From positions 1 through 64,000 of the forward strand of contig WUAI01000013.1 of the NCBI GenBank assembly GCA_009827225.1: 64,000 nucleotides of DNA. Reading direction: 5' to 3'. The translations under genes were made by a program, and so were the position numbers. A model generated the notes under the pieces. It ran no database searches and was not told the origin of the DNA. It saw nothing but the letters and a program-made list of their open reading frames with translations. Positions 36,105 to 45,320 of the stretch are shown here, piece by piece. Origin of the DNA: Flavobacteriaceae bacterium. Lineage in GTDB: Bacteria; Bacteroidota; Bacteroidia; Flavobacteriales; Flavobacteriaceae. Numbering within the stretch: position 1 is the stretch's first letter; each line of letters starts with the position of its first letter.

Positions 36105-36704
36105 ATGAAGTATCCACCCCCTTATCATCAAATTCAGGATAGACAAAAAATGATCTCGGTCATTAAGGAATTTCCCCTGGGAATGCTTGTTACCGCCTTT
36201 GACGGCAAACCTTTCGTGACCCATATACCAATTATCTACAACGAGAAAACGGGCCGATTGGTCGCTCATATTGACAAATTCAACCCGCAGGTTGAGTCTC
36301 TTCAGGATGGTCTGGAAGCGACCGTAGTCTTCAAAGGTCCGGATGTGTATATATCTCCCGGGGTATATACCACCAAGCAACTACCAACCTGGAACTATAT
36401 TATTGTGCATATTACAGGTACGATCCGACGAATAAATGACCATGATGATGCTAAGGAAACCATGATCGCGATGACCGAATTTCTGGAGGGGGATGATCCG
36501 CGGTTTGTTCTGAAAAAGGAAAATACCCGCATGAAGCGAGCTGTTAGATATATTCAGGCATTTGATATCGAGATCACAAATTGGGAAGGCAAGTTCAAAC
36601 TATCCCAGGATAAGAATGAGCAAGACCAGATGAACGCTAAGCAGGAATTGATCGATGCGAGTCATTCCCGATATCATGACTTCATTCGGGATATGTATGC
36701 CTGA
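36105..36704 (+). CDS. PaiB-type FMN-binding protein
   Basis: PaiB-type proteins have an FMN-binding split-barrel fold and were first described as negative regulators of protease and sporulation genes in Bacillus; in Gram-negatives they may be enzymes instead. The ATG at 36105 gives 199 residues starting MKYPPPYHQIQDRQKMISVI; a GTG three codons earlier is possible. Family motifs are FPLGMLVTAFDGKPFVTHIP, YISPGVYTTKQLPTWNYIIV and FDIEITNWEGKFKLSQDKNE. Length is normal. It ends 4 nt from the convergent mpl gene. Confidence 0.88.
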   Translation: MKYPPPYHQIQDRQKMISVIKEFPLGMLVTAFDGKPFVTHIPIIYNEKTGRLVAHIDKFNPQVESLQDGLEATVVFKGPDVYISPGVYTTKQLPTWNYIIVHITGTIRRINDHDDAKETMIAMTEFLEGDDPRFVLKKENTRMKRAVRYIQAFDIEITNWEGKFKLSQDKNEQDQMNAKQELIDASHSRYHDFIRDMYA

Positions 36705-36708
36705 CCTA

Positions 36709-38067
36709 TCAGGACTTCATATGTGTCTTTAGTTCTTCCAAATCCAAACCACCATAATTCCCACTGCTCATTAACAGCAAGGTGGTTTCATCAAAATCGG
36801 ATTGAAATAAAAAGTCTTTAAATTGCTTTGGGTCTGTATAGATCAATAGATCGTCACGCTGAAAAGCACTGGCGATTTGATTTTCAGAAATAGGCTCTAG
36901 TTTTTTTATGGCTACGGCATGAGGTGAATAGAACACGACCGCCTCATCGGCCGCGTCGAGTGATCCCTGATACTCCTTAAGAAACTCCGGATTCAAGCTG
37001 CTGTAGGTGTGAAGTTCCAGGCAGGCAATAAGTTTTCGGTCAGGAAATTGATTTTTTACTGCCTTACTAGTGGCCATTACCTTGCTGGGAGAATGCGCAA
37101 AATCTTTAAAAGCAACCGTACCCGGTGTTTCCATTATTTTTTCCAGGCGTTTGCTGGCACCTTTGAAGGTCGCAATAGCTTCATAAAAATCTTCAGCATC
37201 TACACCCATTAATTGGCAAATCCATCGTGCACCCTCAAGGTTATTTAGATTGTGTTTACCGAATACTTCGATAGGCATTAATCCTTCCGGCGTGTCGAGA
37301 AGTGTTGTCCCATCCTGCACTTCATAATGAGGTGTTTGATAGGGACACTTTTTTATCTGGTTCTGAGTAGATTCAGAAATCCTTTTCACTTCGGGATCTT
37401 CTTCATTGTAGACCAATGTCCCACCGGGTGTTATTTCATTTAAAAAAATCTCAAACTGCTCGACATAGTTTTGATAGGTAGGAAATACGTTGATGTGATC
37501 CCATGCGATTCCGCTAAGCAAGGCAATATTGGGTTTATACAGATGAAATTTGGGCCTGCGGTCAATGGGTGATGATAAATATTCATCGCCTTCAAGTACC
37601 ATAAAGTCATTCTCTTCAGTGAGGTGTACCATGGTGTCAAACCCCTCCAACTGCGCTCCTACCATATAATCGACTTCGCGTCCATGGAAATGCATCACAT
37701 GCAATATCATGGATGTAATAGTAGTTTTACCGTGGGACCCACCGATCACGACCCGCGTTTTGCCCTTGGATTGATCGTATAAAAACTCAGGATAGGAATA
37801 GATCGACAAACCTAACTCTTTCGCTTTGAGTAGTTCCGGATTATCTTCTTTGGCGTGCATTCCGAGAATCACTGCATTTAGATCCGCTGTAATTTTCTCA
37901 GGATACCAACCGTAGGTCTCGGGTAAAAGGCCTTTGGCCTCCAGCCTGCTTTTGGACGGATCGAATATTTCGTCGTCACTGCCGGTTACCCGGTAACCTT
38001 TCTCATGCAATGCGAGCGCCAGGTTATGCATAGCACTACCACCAATGGCGATAAAGTGAATTTTCAT
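36709..38067 (-). CDS. mpl: UDP-N-acetylmuramate:peptide ligase Mpl (murein recycling)
   Basis: Mpl attaches recycled L-Ala-gamma-D-Glu-meso-DAP tripeptide to UDP-N-acetylmuramate, saving peptidoglycan precursors. The 452-residue protein has MKIHFIAIGGSAMHNLALAL in the nucleotide domain, ATP loop IGGSHGKTTITSMILHVMHF, GDEYLSSPIDRRPKFHLYKP and SGIAWDHINVFPTY, a set that favours Mpl over MurC. Length fits. The gene stands alone; its 5' side faces a 168-nt region with three hairpins. A -7-like TATCTTTA lies at 38092-38085, with one mismatch. Confidence 0.9.
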   Translation of the reverse strand: MKIHFIAIGGSAMHNLALALHEKGYRVTGSDDEIFDPSKSRLEAKGLLPETYGWYPEKITADLNAVILGMHAKEDNPELLKAKELGLSIYSYPEFLYDQSKGKTRVVIGGSHGKTTITSMILHVMHFHGREVDYMVGAQLEGFDTMVHLTEENDFMVLEGDEYLSSPIDRRPKFHLYKPNIALLSGIAWDHINVFPTYQNYVEQFEIFLNEITPGGTLVYNEEDPEVKRISESTQNQIKKCPYQTPHYEVQDGTTLLDTPEGLMPIEVFGKHNLNNLEGARWICQLMGVDAEDFYEAIATFKGASKRLEKIMETPGTVAFKDFAHSPSKVMATSKAVKNQFPDRKLIACLELHTYSSLNPEFLKEYQGSLDAADEAVVFYSPHAVAIKKLEPISENQIASAFQRDDLLIYTDPKQFKDFLFQSDFDETTLLLMSSGNYGGLDLEELKTHMKS

Positions 38068-38113
38068 ACAAATTCAATTTTCGGTAAAGATACTCTTTTT
38101 ACCCTGCAAGAGG

Positions 38114-38226
38114 CCCGCCCGAATGTACATTTCGGTACGGGCGGGGATAGCGGCAGGTAGCTTTTACAACGTAAAACTACAGCCAATAGCCCGGTCCTTT
38201 ATCGCCTTGTAGAGGCGGGAAAGGAC
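38114..38226. repeat. Three consecutive hairpins between the TPR gene and mpl
   Basis: In the 168-nt gap: CCCGCCCG (38114-38121) pairs with CGGGCGGG (38138-38145) around AATGTACATT; an alternative CCGAA/TTCGG pairing overlaps it. Next, a 33-nt hairpin (38152-38184) with GTAG/CTAC and TTTTAC/GTAAAA around AAC. Last, a 33-nt hairpin (38194-38226) with GTCCTTT/AAAGGAC and CGCCT/AGGCG. No T-runs follow, so these are not ordinary terminators. The strand is undecided. It may be a small RNA, a leader or a copy of a dispersed repeat. Confidence 0.7.
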
Positions 38227-38235
38227 TTGCCATAA

Positions 38236-39192
38236 TTACAACGATAAAATAGCTTGTTTTTCCTCGATAGCTTCTTCGAAATCAGGTCGATCGGAAAGTG
38301 CCTTGTCGATCCACTGCAGCGCTTCCTGCTTTTGGCCAAGATTCTTGTATATCTGAGCCAATCGATAATAGGCCCAATCCTTGGGCACACCATCTTTCAC
38401 AGAATGATTTTCTATATACTTCTGAAGGCAATTGATACCCAGTTCTGCATCCAGATTATACTGAGCCGCAATTTTTCCAATTTGATAGTGCAATTGATTG
38501 CGATTGTGGGCCTTTAAACAACTATGAGCAGTTTCAAGGGCCTTCTTTGGCTGATTGGTAGACTCATACAAATTAGTGAGCTTTTCATAAGTATGTACCG
38601 ATCCACCCACGGCTATGGCCTTTTTATAGAAACGTTCGGCATCTTTGGGCCGTTTGCTGTATTCGGCAATATATCCATTGGCTAAATGACCATCTACCGG
38701 CGAAATTTTACCTAATTCATTAGCATATTTGATTGCTTTTCGCTGACTCCCACCTATGATCCCGGGTAATTGGATATAGTATTCGACCAATGCCCAACGA
38801 GTTTCAATGTGATTCGGGTCTAATTTGGCCGCCTTTTCAAAGTGTTTTTTTATGTCTCCTACATAGGAAAGTGCACGAATCCTGCTTATGGATAAGGCTT
38901 TCATTCCCAAGGCTCCTCCATACTTGAAATGATAATTTGCATTGTTCTTGTCTTCTTCCACGAGGGGCTCGTAATAGGAAATAGCAGTATCCCATTCTTC
39001 CGCGTAGCCTGCTATATCGCCAAGATACTCACGCGTTTTTGCATCTGTGGGATTTTGATCCAAATACTGAAGGAAAATTGGTTTCGCCTCCGAGAATCTT
39101 TCCTGGTTGTATAAGGCAACAGCACGGTCATAATTAGATTGTCCATATAGACTACCGGCGAAGAGAAGTAGTATTAGAAATGGGTATTTCAT
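38236..39192 (-). CDS. Secreted TPR-repeat protein
   Basis: The ATG at 39192 gives 318 residues with a signal peptide, MKYPFLILLLFAGSLYGQ; an in-frame ATG three codons upstream lies nearly on the expected transcription start and is less likely. The mature protein is a row of tetratricopeptide repeats, such as DRAVALYNQERFSEAKPIFL, AISYYEPLVEEDKNNANYHF, AERFYKKAIAVGG and LAQIYKNLGQKQEALQWIDK. TPR proteins mediate protein contacts; the partner is unknown. It probably acts in the periplasm. A well-formed promoter lies just upstream. Confidence 0.85.
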   Translation of the reverse strand: MKYPFLILLLFAGSLYGQSNYDRAVALYNQERFSEAKPIFLQYLDQNPTDAKTREYLGDIAGYAEEWDTAISYYEPLVEEDKNNANYHFKYGGALGMKALSISRIRALSYVGDIKKHFEKAAKLDPNHIETRWALVEYYIQLPGIIGGSQRKAIKYANELGKISPVDGHLANGYIAEYSKRPKDAERFYKKAIAVGGSVHTYEKLTNLYESTNQPKKALETAHSCLKAHNRNQLHYQIGKIAAQYNLDAELGINCLQKYIENHSVKDGVPKDWAYYRLAQIYKNLGQKQEALQWIDKALSDRPDFEEAIEEKQAILSL

Positions 39193-39209
39193 GGCATACA
39201 TCTGGGATT

Positions 39210-39241
39210 CAAAGATATCGAACTTATTTTTAAATTCTCAA
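39210..39241 (-). promoter_or_regulatory. Promoter of the TPR gene
   Basis: On the minus strand TATCTTTG (39217-39210) is a perfect -7 box and TTG (39241-39239) lies 21 nt upstream. Transcription should start near 39204, about 12 nt before the ATG at 39192. Confidence 0.72.
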
Positions 39242-39287
39242 AAAGAAACGTTAACCGGGATCTTTTAGTGTGATAGTAGTCGATGAA

Positions 39288-39803
39288 TTACTCAGGTGGA
39301 AATTTATTTAAGGCTTTTTGCAAATTTTTGAAATAATAATTAATTATTTGTTTTGGAGTGGGTTCTTCGCTAAAACTCCCTTTGATAACAGCTTGCCAGA
39401 TAAGGATATCCTTTTTATTATCAATAAAATCCAGGGTGAGCTGTTGATCAATCTTATAACCTCCTAAAGGAATCCCGACGCTGACCCCCACGCCTGTATT
39501 TCGTTGTCCCCGATTTATACCTAGTCCGACAGAGCTTTGGTCTTCATTCGGGCGTTCTTCTGCATAATAATTGATGAGAAACGCAGGGGTATCACTCTTT
39601 TGAAATCCCCTTCCCTGAAGAAGACTATCTGTAATTCTTACGATTATCAAATCGTCGAGTTCTGGCAAGCCCGATTCGATACTTGGGAAAAAATTATAAG
39701 TGGTATAGGGTGAAAAGTCGGTTTCTTCCTCGTAATCGGTGATTACGAATGCCCCGCAGGAAGTGAGGAGCAAGCTCAAACACAGCAATGAAATGCCTTT
39801 CAT
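39288..39803 (-). CDS. DUF4136 lipoprotein
   Basis: The 171-residue protein has a lipoprotein signal, MKGISLLCLSLLLTSC, with the modified Cys at 16. The body fits DUF4136: FSPYTTYNFFPSIESG near the start, RITDSLLQGRGFQKSD, LINYYAEERPN, a Gly-rich strand pair and the end YYFKNLQKALNKFPP. The family function is unknown; members are envelope lipoproteins. It lies 33 nt after obgE, so it may share the adk-obgE transcript. Confidence 0.85.
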   Translation of the reverse strand: MKGISLLCLSLLLTSCGAFVITDYEEETDFSPYTTYNFFPSIESGLPELDDLIIVRITDSLLQGRGFQKSDTPAFLINYYAEERPNEDQSSVGLGINRGQRNTGVGVSVGIPLGGYKIDQQLTLDFIDNKKDILIWQAVIKGSFSEEPTPKQIINYYFKNLQKALNKFPPE

Positions 39804-39836
39804 TTTTTCTTTTAAAGATACTGAAATATTGCGGTC

Positions 39837-40847
39837 TTATTCTGTTGAATTATTCAACATCTCCCAAAGCTTATCCTTGAGTTCTACCAATCCCTGCTGT
39901 GCCACCGAAGATATAAACAGATAAGGTATCCCTTTAAATTCCTCATCCAACAGCTCTTTCATTTCCGCCTTCAGTTCGGCATCGAGCATATCACTTTTGG
40001 ATATGGCAACCAAACGTTCCTTGTCCAATAATTCTGGATTGTATCTCCTTAATTCGTCGAGGAGTATATCATATTGCTTACGGATATCGTCTGCATCAGC
40101 AGGAATTAAAAAAAGTAGGGTTGAATTACGTTCGATATGACGCAGGAATCGATGACCAATTCCCTTACCTTCGGCGGCACCTTCAATAATTCCCGGGATA
40201 TCGGCCATTACAAAGGATTGATAATCACGGTGGGTAACAATACCCAAATTTGGTTTCAAAGTGGTGAATTCGTAATCGGCAATCTTGGGTTTGGCAGCGG
40301 TGATCACAGAAAGTAAGGTAGACTTCCCTGCATTGGGAAACCCAACAAGACCTACATCAGCCAATACTTTCAACTCCAAGGTAACATTCACCTCTTCTCC
40401 GGGCAGTCCTGGCTGCGCATATCGAGGGGTTTGCCGGGTAGCACTTTTGAAATGACTGTTTCCTAATCCCCCTTTACCACCTTTGGCAACGATTACCTGG
40501 TGGTTATCCTCGGTAATTTCGGTGATCAATTCACCAGAGGAAGTATTTTTAACCACCGTACCCAACGGAACCTCAATAGTGACGTCCTCTCCATCTGCTC
40601 CGGTACTGGTCTGCTTTCCTCCCGCTCCTCCATGACCGGCTTTAAAATGCCGCTTGAACTTAAGATGATACAGGGTCCAAAGGTTTGGGTTCGCTTTGAT
40701 GATTATATGTCCGCCACGACCACCATCTCCGCCATCAGGCCCACCTTTGGCTACGAATTTCTCACGTCGCAGATGCGCACTTCCTTGTCCGCCCTTACCC
40801 GAAGTAAGGTGGATTTTCACATAATCAACAAAGTTGCCTTCAGTCAT
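39837..40847 (-). CDS. obgE: GTPase ObgE
   Basis: ObgE is an essential GTPase that assists late 50S assembly and links growth to stress. The 336-residue protein has the Gly-rich Obg domain ([36 protein letters not shown]), then the G-domain with G1 [10 protein letters not shown]3 [20 protein letters not shown] and the later ISKSD motif. There is no long C-terminal extension. It lies 38 nt after adk and before a DUF4136 gene. Confidence 0.97.
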   Translation of the reverse strand: MTEGNFVDYVKIHLTSGKGGQGSAHLRREKFVAKGGPDGGDGGRGGHIIIKANPNLWTLYHLKFKRHFKAGHGGAGGKQTSTGADGEDVTIEVPLGTVVKNTSSGELITEITEDNHQVIVAKGGKGGLGNSHFKSATRQTPRYAQPGLPGEEVNVTLELKVLADVGLVGFPNAGKSTLLSVITAAKPKIADYEFTTLKPNLGIVTHRDYQSFVMADIPGIIEGAAEGKGIGHRFLRHIERNSTLLFLIPADADDIRKQYDILLDELRRYNPELLDKERLVAISKSDMLDAELKAEMKELLDEEFKGIPYLFISSVAQQGLVELKDKLWEMLNNSTE

Positions 40848-40885
40848 GACTAAAGCCTGTAATTCCCTGTAACGGGAAAATAGAA

Positions 40886-41458
40886 TTACAAGGTATCAAA
40901 TACCTGGCTTAATCGAACCGTGATTTCCTCAATGGAACCCACTCCGTTTACGCCGTAGTACTTGTCCTGTTTTTGATAAAAGTCTTTTAAAATATCCGTC
41001 TTACGGTAATATTCGGCGATACGCTCACGAATCACCCCCTCGTTTGCATCGTCTGCTCTTCCGCTGGATTTCCCTCTTTCAAGCAAACGCCCAACCAGCA
41101 CCTCATCGTCAACTTCGAGGGCTACCATCGCATTGATCTGGCTATTCTTTTCGTCCATGAGCGTTGCCAGGGCTGTTGCCTGAGCTTCGGTACGCGGAAA
41201 ACCATCAAAAATAAAACCGTTTGCGTCAGGATTTTTTTCTACTTCCGCATTCAGCATATTAATGGTTACTTCATCGGGTACCAAATGTCCTTTGTCCATA
41301 TAAGATTTTGCGAGGGTTCCCAAGTCGGTTTGATTCTTAATATTGAATCGAAATACATCCCCGGTCGAGATATGTACAAGTTGGTATTTCTCCTTTAAAA
41401 TATCGGCTTGTGTGCCTTTACCGGCTCCCGGAGGGCCAAATAATACGATGTTCTTCAT
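40886..41458 (-). CDS. adk: Adenylate kinase
   Basis: Adenylate kinase balances ATP, ADP and AMP. The ATG at 41458 gives 190 residues, starting [20 protein letters not shown] with the P-loop GPPGAGKGT; the longer frame from 41554 runs through the purK promoter and is rejected. The NMP-binding region [26 protein letters not shown] and the lid region [16 protein letters not shown] follow; the lid has no zinc cysteines and is short. It is the first gene of an adk-obgE unit and diverges from purK. Confidence 0.96.
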   Translation of the reverse strand: MKNIVLFGPPGAGKGTQADILKEKYQLVHISTGDVFRFNIKNQTDLGTLAKSYMDKGHLVPDEVTINMLNAEVEKNPDANGFIFDGFPRTEAQATALATLMDEKNSQINAMVALEVDDEVLVGRLLERGKSSGRADDANEGVIRERIAEYYRKTDILKDFYQKQDKYYGVNGVGSIEEITVRLSQVFDTL

Positions 41459-41513
41459 CTTGTTGTTTTTCTTCTTAAATAAGGATTTTAAAAATCTCCA
41501 CATAACGAGGCTG

Positions 41514-41548
41514 CAAAGATAAGAATTGCAAAGAAGATTGTACCTTTG
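41514..41548. promoter_or_regulatory. Divergent adk/purK -7 boxes
   Basis: TACCTTTG (41541-41548, plus strand) is a perfect -7 box ending 4 nt before the purK ATG. TATCTTTG (41521-41514, minus strand) is a perfect box for adk, 56 nt before its ATG. They are 19 nt apart, so the two polymerases would overlap. No clear TTG -33 triplet was found for either. Confidence 0.62.
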
Positions 41549-41552
41549 CGCC

Positions 41553-42710
41553 ATGGCAAATTATTTTTCTTCGGAATTTACTCTGGGAATTCTAGGCGGT
41601 GGTCAACTGGGAAAAATGCTGCTCTACGAAACCCGTAAATACGACATAAAAACCCACGTCCTGGATCCAAGTTCCGAAGCGCCTTGCCGAATTTCCTGCG
41701 ACTACTTCGAGCAGGGAGATTTAATGGATTTTGATACCGTTTATAACTTCGGAAAAAAGGTGGATGTACTCACCATTGAAATCGAAGGGGTGAATATAGA
41801 TGCCCTTGAAAAACTGAAAGAGGAAGGTATGCGGGTATTTCCTTCACCCGAAACCCTTCGGAATATTCAGAATAAAGGAGTACAGAAACAATTTTACAAA
41901 ACCCATAAAATCCCTACCTCTCCTTTTCTTGTTTTTGAAAACAAGGATAGGCTAAACGAAGCCATCGTTCGAAAGGAGTTACATTATCCTTTTGTCTGGA
42001 AAAGCTGTACCGGCGGCTATGATGGTAAAGGCGTTAGTATCATTAGAGACGCTGAAGATATCATTCCACTGCCACAGGGAGAGTGCATAGCGGAGAAATT
42101 AATTCCTTTTAAAAATGAGTTGGCTGTTATTGTAGCCAGAAGTGTTTCCGGAGAGATCACCACTTATCCGGTGGTTGAAATGGAATTTCATCCGGAAGCG
42201 AACCAGGTAGAGTATGTCATTTGCCCTGCACGAATAGGTGATGATATTGCGACAAAAGCCAGAAAGGTCGCAGAAGATGTTTCCGAAGCCTTTAAACATG
42301 TGGGTTTACTTGCTGTGGAAATGTTTCAAACTAAAGAGGATGATATTTTAGTGAACGAGGTAGCCCCACGTCCCCATAACAGCGGACACTATAGCATTGA
42401 AGCCAGTTATACCAATCAATTCGAACAACATCTTCGAGCTATACTCGATCTCCCACTGGGAAATACTGAAAGTAAAGTAGGAGGCATCATGGTTAATTTA
42501 GTGGGCAGCGAAGGCCATACAGGGGAAGTGGTCTACAAAAATATAGAAACGATTATGTCAATGCATGGAGTGACCCCTCATATTTACGGAAAGAAGCAAA
42601 CACGTCCTTTTCGCAAAATGGGGCACGTAACCATCGTAGATAAAGATTTAAATGAGGCGCGAAAAACAGCCGAAATAGTAAAGAACACCATTGAGGTGAT
42701 CAGTAAATAA
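41553..42710 (+). CDS. purK: 5-(carboxyamino)imidazole ribonucleotide synthase (PurK)
   Basis: PurK uses ATP and bicarbonate to convert AIR to N5-CAIR in purine synthesis. The ATG at 41553 gives 385 residues starting MANYFSSEFTLGILGGGQLG, the family N-terminus; the nine codons upstream in the same frame lie over the promoter box. Later features are the ATP-grasp segments FVWKSCTGGYDGKGVSIIRD and LVNEVAPRPHNSGHYSIEA. Length is normal. It lies 6 nt before purE; together they carry out the two-step CO2 route. Confidence 0.95.
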   Translation: MANYFSSEFTLGILGGGQLGKMLLYETRKYDIKTHVLDPSSEAPCRISCDYFEQGDLMDFDTVYNFGKKVDVLTIEIEGVNIDALEKLKEEGMRVFPSPETLRNIQNKGVQKQFYKTHKIPTSPFLVFENKDRLNEAIVRKELHYPFVWKSCTGGYDGKGVSIIRDAEDIIPLPQGECIAEKLIPFKNELAVIVARSVSGEITTYPVVEMEFHPEANQVEYVICPARIGDDIATKARKVAEDVSEAFKHVGLLAVEMFQTKEDDILVNEVAPRPHNSGHYSIEASYTNQFEQHLRAILDLPLGNTESKVGGIMVNLVGSEGHTGEVVYKNIETIMSMHGVTPHIYGKKQTRPFRKMGHVTIVDKDLNEARKTAEIVKNTIEVISK

Positions 42711-42716
42711 TATAGT

Positions 42717-43208
42717 ATGAGTAAAGTTGGAATCATCATGGGCAGTACCAGCGATTTGCCGGTCATGCAAGAAGCGATTGATATTTTAAAAGGATTTGAC
42801 GTTGAAGTGGATGTTGATATAGTATCGGCCCACCGCACTCCGGATAAGCTATTCGATTATGGTAAAAACGCCCACACGAGAGGTATCAAAGTGATTATTG
42901 CCGGTGCCGGTGGTGCAGCACATTTGCCAGGGATGGTAGCATCTCTTTCGCCACTGCCCGTCATAGGTGTTCCCGTGAAATCTTCAAATTCGATCGATGG
43001 ATGGGATTCGGTTTTATCCATATTACAAATGCCAGGAGGTGTTCCTGTAGCTACTGTTGCATTGAACGGAGCAAAAAATGCCGGTATCCTGGCAGCGCAA
43101 ATCCTGGGATCTTCGGATACCTGTGTTCTGGATAAGGTCTTGGCCTATAAAGAAGGATTGAAAATCAAAGTGGAAGAAGGAGCCAAAAAAGTAAAGAAAA
43201 ATGAGTAA
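42717..43208 (+). CDS. purE: 5-(carboxyamino)imidazole ribonucleotide mutase (PurE)
   Basis: PurE moves the carboxyl group of N5-CAIR to give CAIR. The 163-residue protein starts MSKVGIIMGSTSDLPVMQEA, with GSTSD at the phosphate site, SAHRTPDKLFDYG with the conserved His, and AGAGGAAHLPGMVASLSPLP. Length is normal for class I PurE. It begins 6 nt after purK and overlaps the M3 peptidase gene by 8 nt, which points to coupling. Confidence 0.96.
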   Translation: MSKVGIIMGSTSDLPVMQEAIDILKGFDVEVDVDIVSAHRTPDKLFDYGKNAHTRGIKVIIAGAGGAAHLPGMVASLSPLPVIGVPVKSSNSIDGWDSVLSILQMPGGVPVATVALNGAKNAGILAAQILGSSDTCVLDKVLAYKEGLKIKVEEGAKKVKKNE

Positions 43209-45222
43209 CCCCCTATTGAAGCAATATGATGCCGCACCTTTTGCCGATATCAAAAATGAACATTTTTTACCTGCCATAACCCAACTTATTGAACAAGCCA
43301 AAAACGAAATCAATACCATTGTTGAAAATAATGAAGCACCTGGTTTCACTAATACGGTAGAAGCACTGGCATATTCAGGAAATCAATTGAACAGGGCTAG
43401 CAGTATTTTTTTCAACCTCAATGGTGCCGAGACCAATGAAGAAATTCAAAAGATCGCCCAGGAAGTTTCGCCGATGCTTTCCAACTTCCAAAATGACCTC
43501 CTGTTGAATGAAGCTTTATTCAAAAGAGTCAAAACAGTATATGATCAAAGAAACCAACTCGATCTTAATCCGGAGGAGTTAACCCTGCTCGAAAAGCAAT
43601 ATAAAAGTTTCGCCCGCAATGGTGCCAATCTTTCAGAAACCGACAAGAAAAAACTGAGGTCCATCGATGCGGAGTTGGCTCAACTTACCCTTAAGTTTGG
43701 TGAAAATGTGTTGGCCGAGACTAACGCCTTCGAAATGTTGATCACGGATGAATCGGATCTGGCGGGATTACCTGAAGGAACGATTGAAGCTGCGGCACAG
43801 GCCGCTCGCGAAAAGGACAAAGAAGGTTGGTTGTTTACATTGCAGTACCCAAGTTATATTCCCTTTATGAAATATGCGGAGAACAGGGAACTTCGAAAAA
43901 AGCTGTCACTGGCGTTCGGATCAAGGGCTTTCCATAACAACGAATACAACAATACCACCAATGTGCTTGCTATAGCAAAGCTGAGACACCAACGTGCGCT
44001 GCTGCTGGGATACGAGTCACATGCCCACTTCGTATTGGAAGAAAGGATGGCGGAGACCCCAGCAAAGGTGCAGTCGTTTCTAAATGAACTCCTTGAAAAA
44101 GCCAAACCCGCAGCTCAAAGAGAGTTTGATGAACTGGGGGCATTCGCCAGGGAAATGGATGGAATTGATGAGCTTCAAAAATGGGACGGGGCTTATTATG
44201 CTGAAAAATTAAAACAACAACGGTTCGATCTCGACGATGAAAAACTCAAGCCTTACTTTAAGTTGGAGAATGTGATCCAGGGGGTTTTCAAAGTTGCTGA
44301 AAAGTTATTCGGATTACAATTCGATAAAGTAGACCATATCGACACCTATCATGAGGAAGTGCAAACTTTTGAAGTGAAAGATGCAGAAGGAAAATTGGTG
44401 ACCCTTTTTTATGCAGATTTCCACCCCAGGCCCGGTAAGCGTGGTGGTGCCTGGATGACATCTTATAAGCCTCAGCAAATTAAGGATGGCGTGAACCACA
44501 GACCGCATGTGTCGATTGTATGCAACTTCACAAAGCCCACTTCCAGTAAACCCTCATTGCTCACTTTTAATGAAGTGACCACCTTGTTCCATGAATTCGG
44601 ACACGCACTACATGGAATGCTAGCAAATACGGTGTACCCCAATTTATCAGGTACGAGTGTGTATTGGGATTTTGTAGAATTACCCAGTCAGATCATGGAA
44701 AACTGGTGTTATGAGAAAGAAACTCTGGAATTATTTGCCACTCATTACAAAACAGGGGAAGTGATTCCGATGGAGCTCGTTGAGAAAATCAAGGAATCTG
44801 CCACCTTCCACGAGGGAATGCAGACCTTACGCCAGATCAGTTTCGGATTGCTGGACATGGCGTGGCACGGACAAGATCCCTCCGCAATAGACGATGTGAA
44901 GGATTTCGAAAATGATGCCTTTAAAAGCACGCGATTATACCCTGAAACAGAAAGCACTTGCATGAGTACTTCATTCTCTCATATCTTCCAGGGAGGATAT
45001 TCTGCCGGATATTACAGTTATAAGTGGGCGGAAGTACTGGACGCTGATGCTTTCGAGTATTTTAAACAGGAAGGGATTTTCAATAAAAAAGTGGCGTTTA
45101 AGTTTAAGCAACATGTACTGTCGCAGGGAGGTACGGAAGATCCGATGGACTTATATGTTCGATTTCGGGGTAAGAAACCAAATCCTGATGCTCTTTTGAA
45201 GCGTGCAGGATTATTAAATTAA
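43201..45222 (+). CDS. M3-family metallopeptidase (Dcp/oligopeptidase A-like)
   Basis: M3 enzymes such as peptidyl-dipeptidase Dcp and oligopeptidase A cut short peptides. The 673-residue protein has the zinc site HEFGH at residues 464-468 and Glu493 in DFVELPSQIMENW as the third ligand. Other family motifs are NRPHVSIVCNFTKP-like text at NHRPHVSIVCNFTKP and AGYYSYKWAEVLDADAFEYF near the end. No signal peptide is seen, so it is probably cytoplasmic. It starts inside purE by 8 nt and so belongs to the purK-purE operon. Confidence 0.93.
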   Translation: MSNPLLKQYDAAPFADIKNEHFLPAITQLIEQAKNEINTIVENNEAPGFTNTVEALAYSGNQLNRASSIFFNLNGAETNEEIQKIAQEVSPMLSNFQNDLLLNEALFKRVKTVYDQRNQLDLNPEELTLLEKQYKSFARNGANLSETDKKKLRSIDAELAQLTLKFGENVLAETNAFEMLITDESDLAGLPEGTIEAAAQAAREKDKEGWLFTLQYPSYIPFMKYAENRELRKKLSLAFGSRAFHNNEYNNTTNVLAIAKLRHQRALLLGYESHAHFVLEERMAETPAKVQSFLNELLEKAKPAAQREFDELGAFAREMDGIDELQKWDGAYYAEKLKQQRFDLDDEKLKPYFKLENVIQGVFKVAEKLFGLQFDKVDHIDTYHEEVQTFEVKDAEGKLVTLFYADFHPRPGKRGGAWMTSYKPQQIKDGVNHRPHVSIVCNFTKPTSSKPSLLTFNEVTTLFHEFGHALHGMLANTVYPNLSGTSVYWDFVELPSQIMENWCYEKETLELFATHYKTGEVIPMELVEKIKESATFHEGMQTLRQISFGLLDMAWHGQDPSAIDDVKDFENDAFKSTRLYPETESTCMSTSFSHIFQGGYSAGYYSYKWAEVLDADAFEYFKQEGIFNKKVAFKFKQHVLSQGGTEDPMDLYVRFRGKKPNPDALLKRAGLLN

Positions 45223-45269
45223 TAGCTAAGTACATCAAGGAATAGACAAAATCCTTATTCATAAATCAC

Positions 45270-45297
45270 TTGAATTTTGGAATCTTTGTTATTTTTG
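45270..45297 (+). promoter_or_regulatory. Promoter of the sigma factor gene
   Basis: TTG (45270-45272) and a perfect -7 box TATTTTTG (45290-45297) are 17 nt apart. Transcription should start near 45304, about 17 nt before the ATG at 45321. The motif is that of the housekeeping sigma factor, not an ECF-type promoter. Confidence 0.68.
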
Positions 45298-45320
45298 AAT
45301 AAATCTTCGACAAATCTGCT

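Noticed and set aside
40886-41554. Longer adk frame with 32 extra residues
   Set aside because: The extension crosses both divergent promoter boxes, and the family starts at [10 protein letters not shown].
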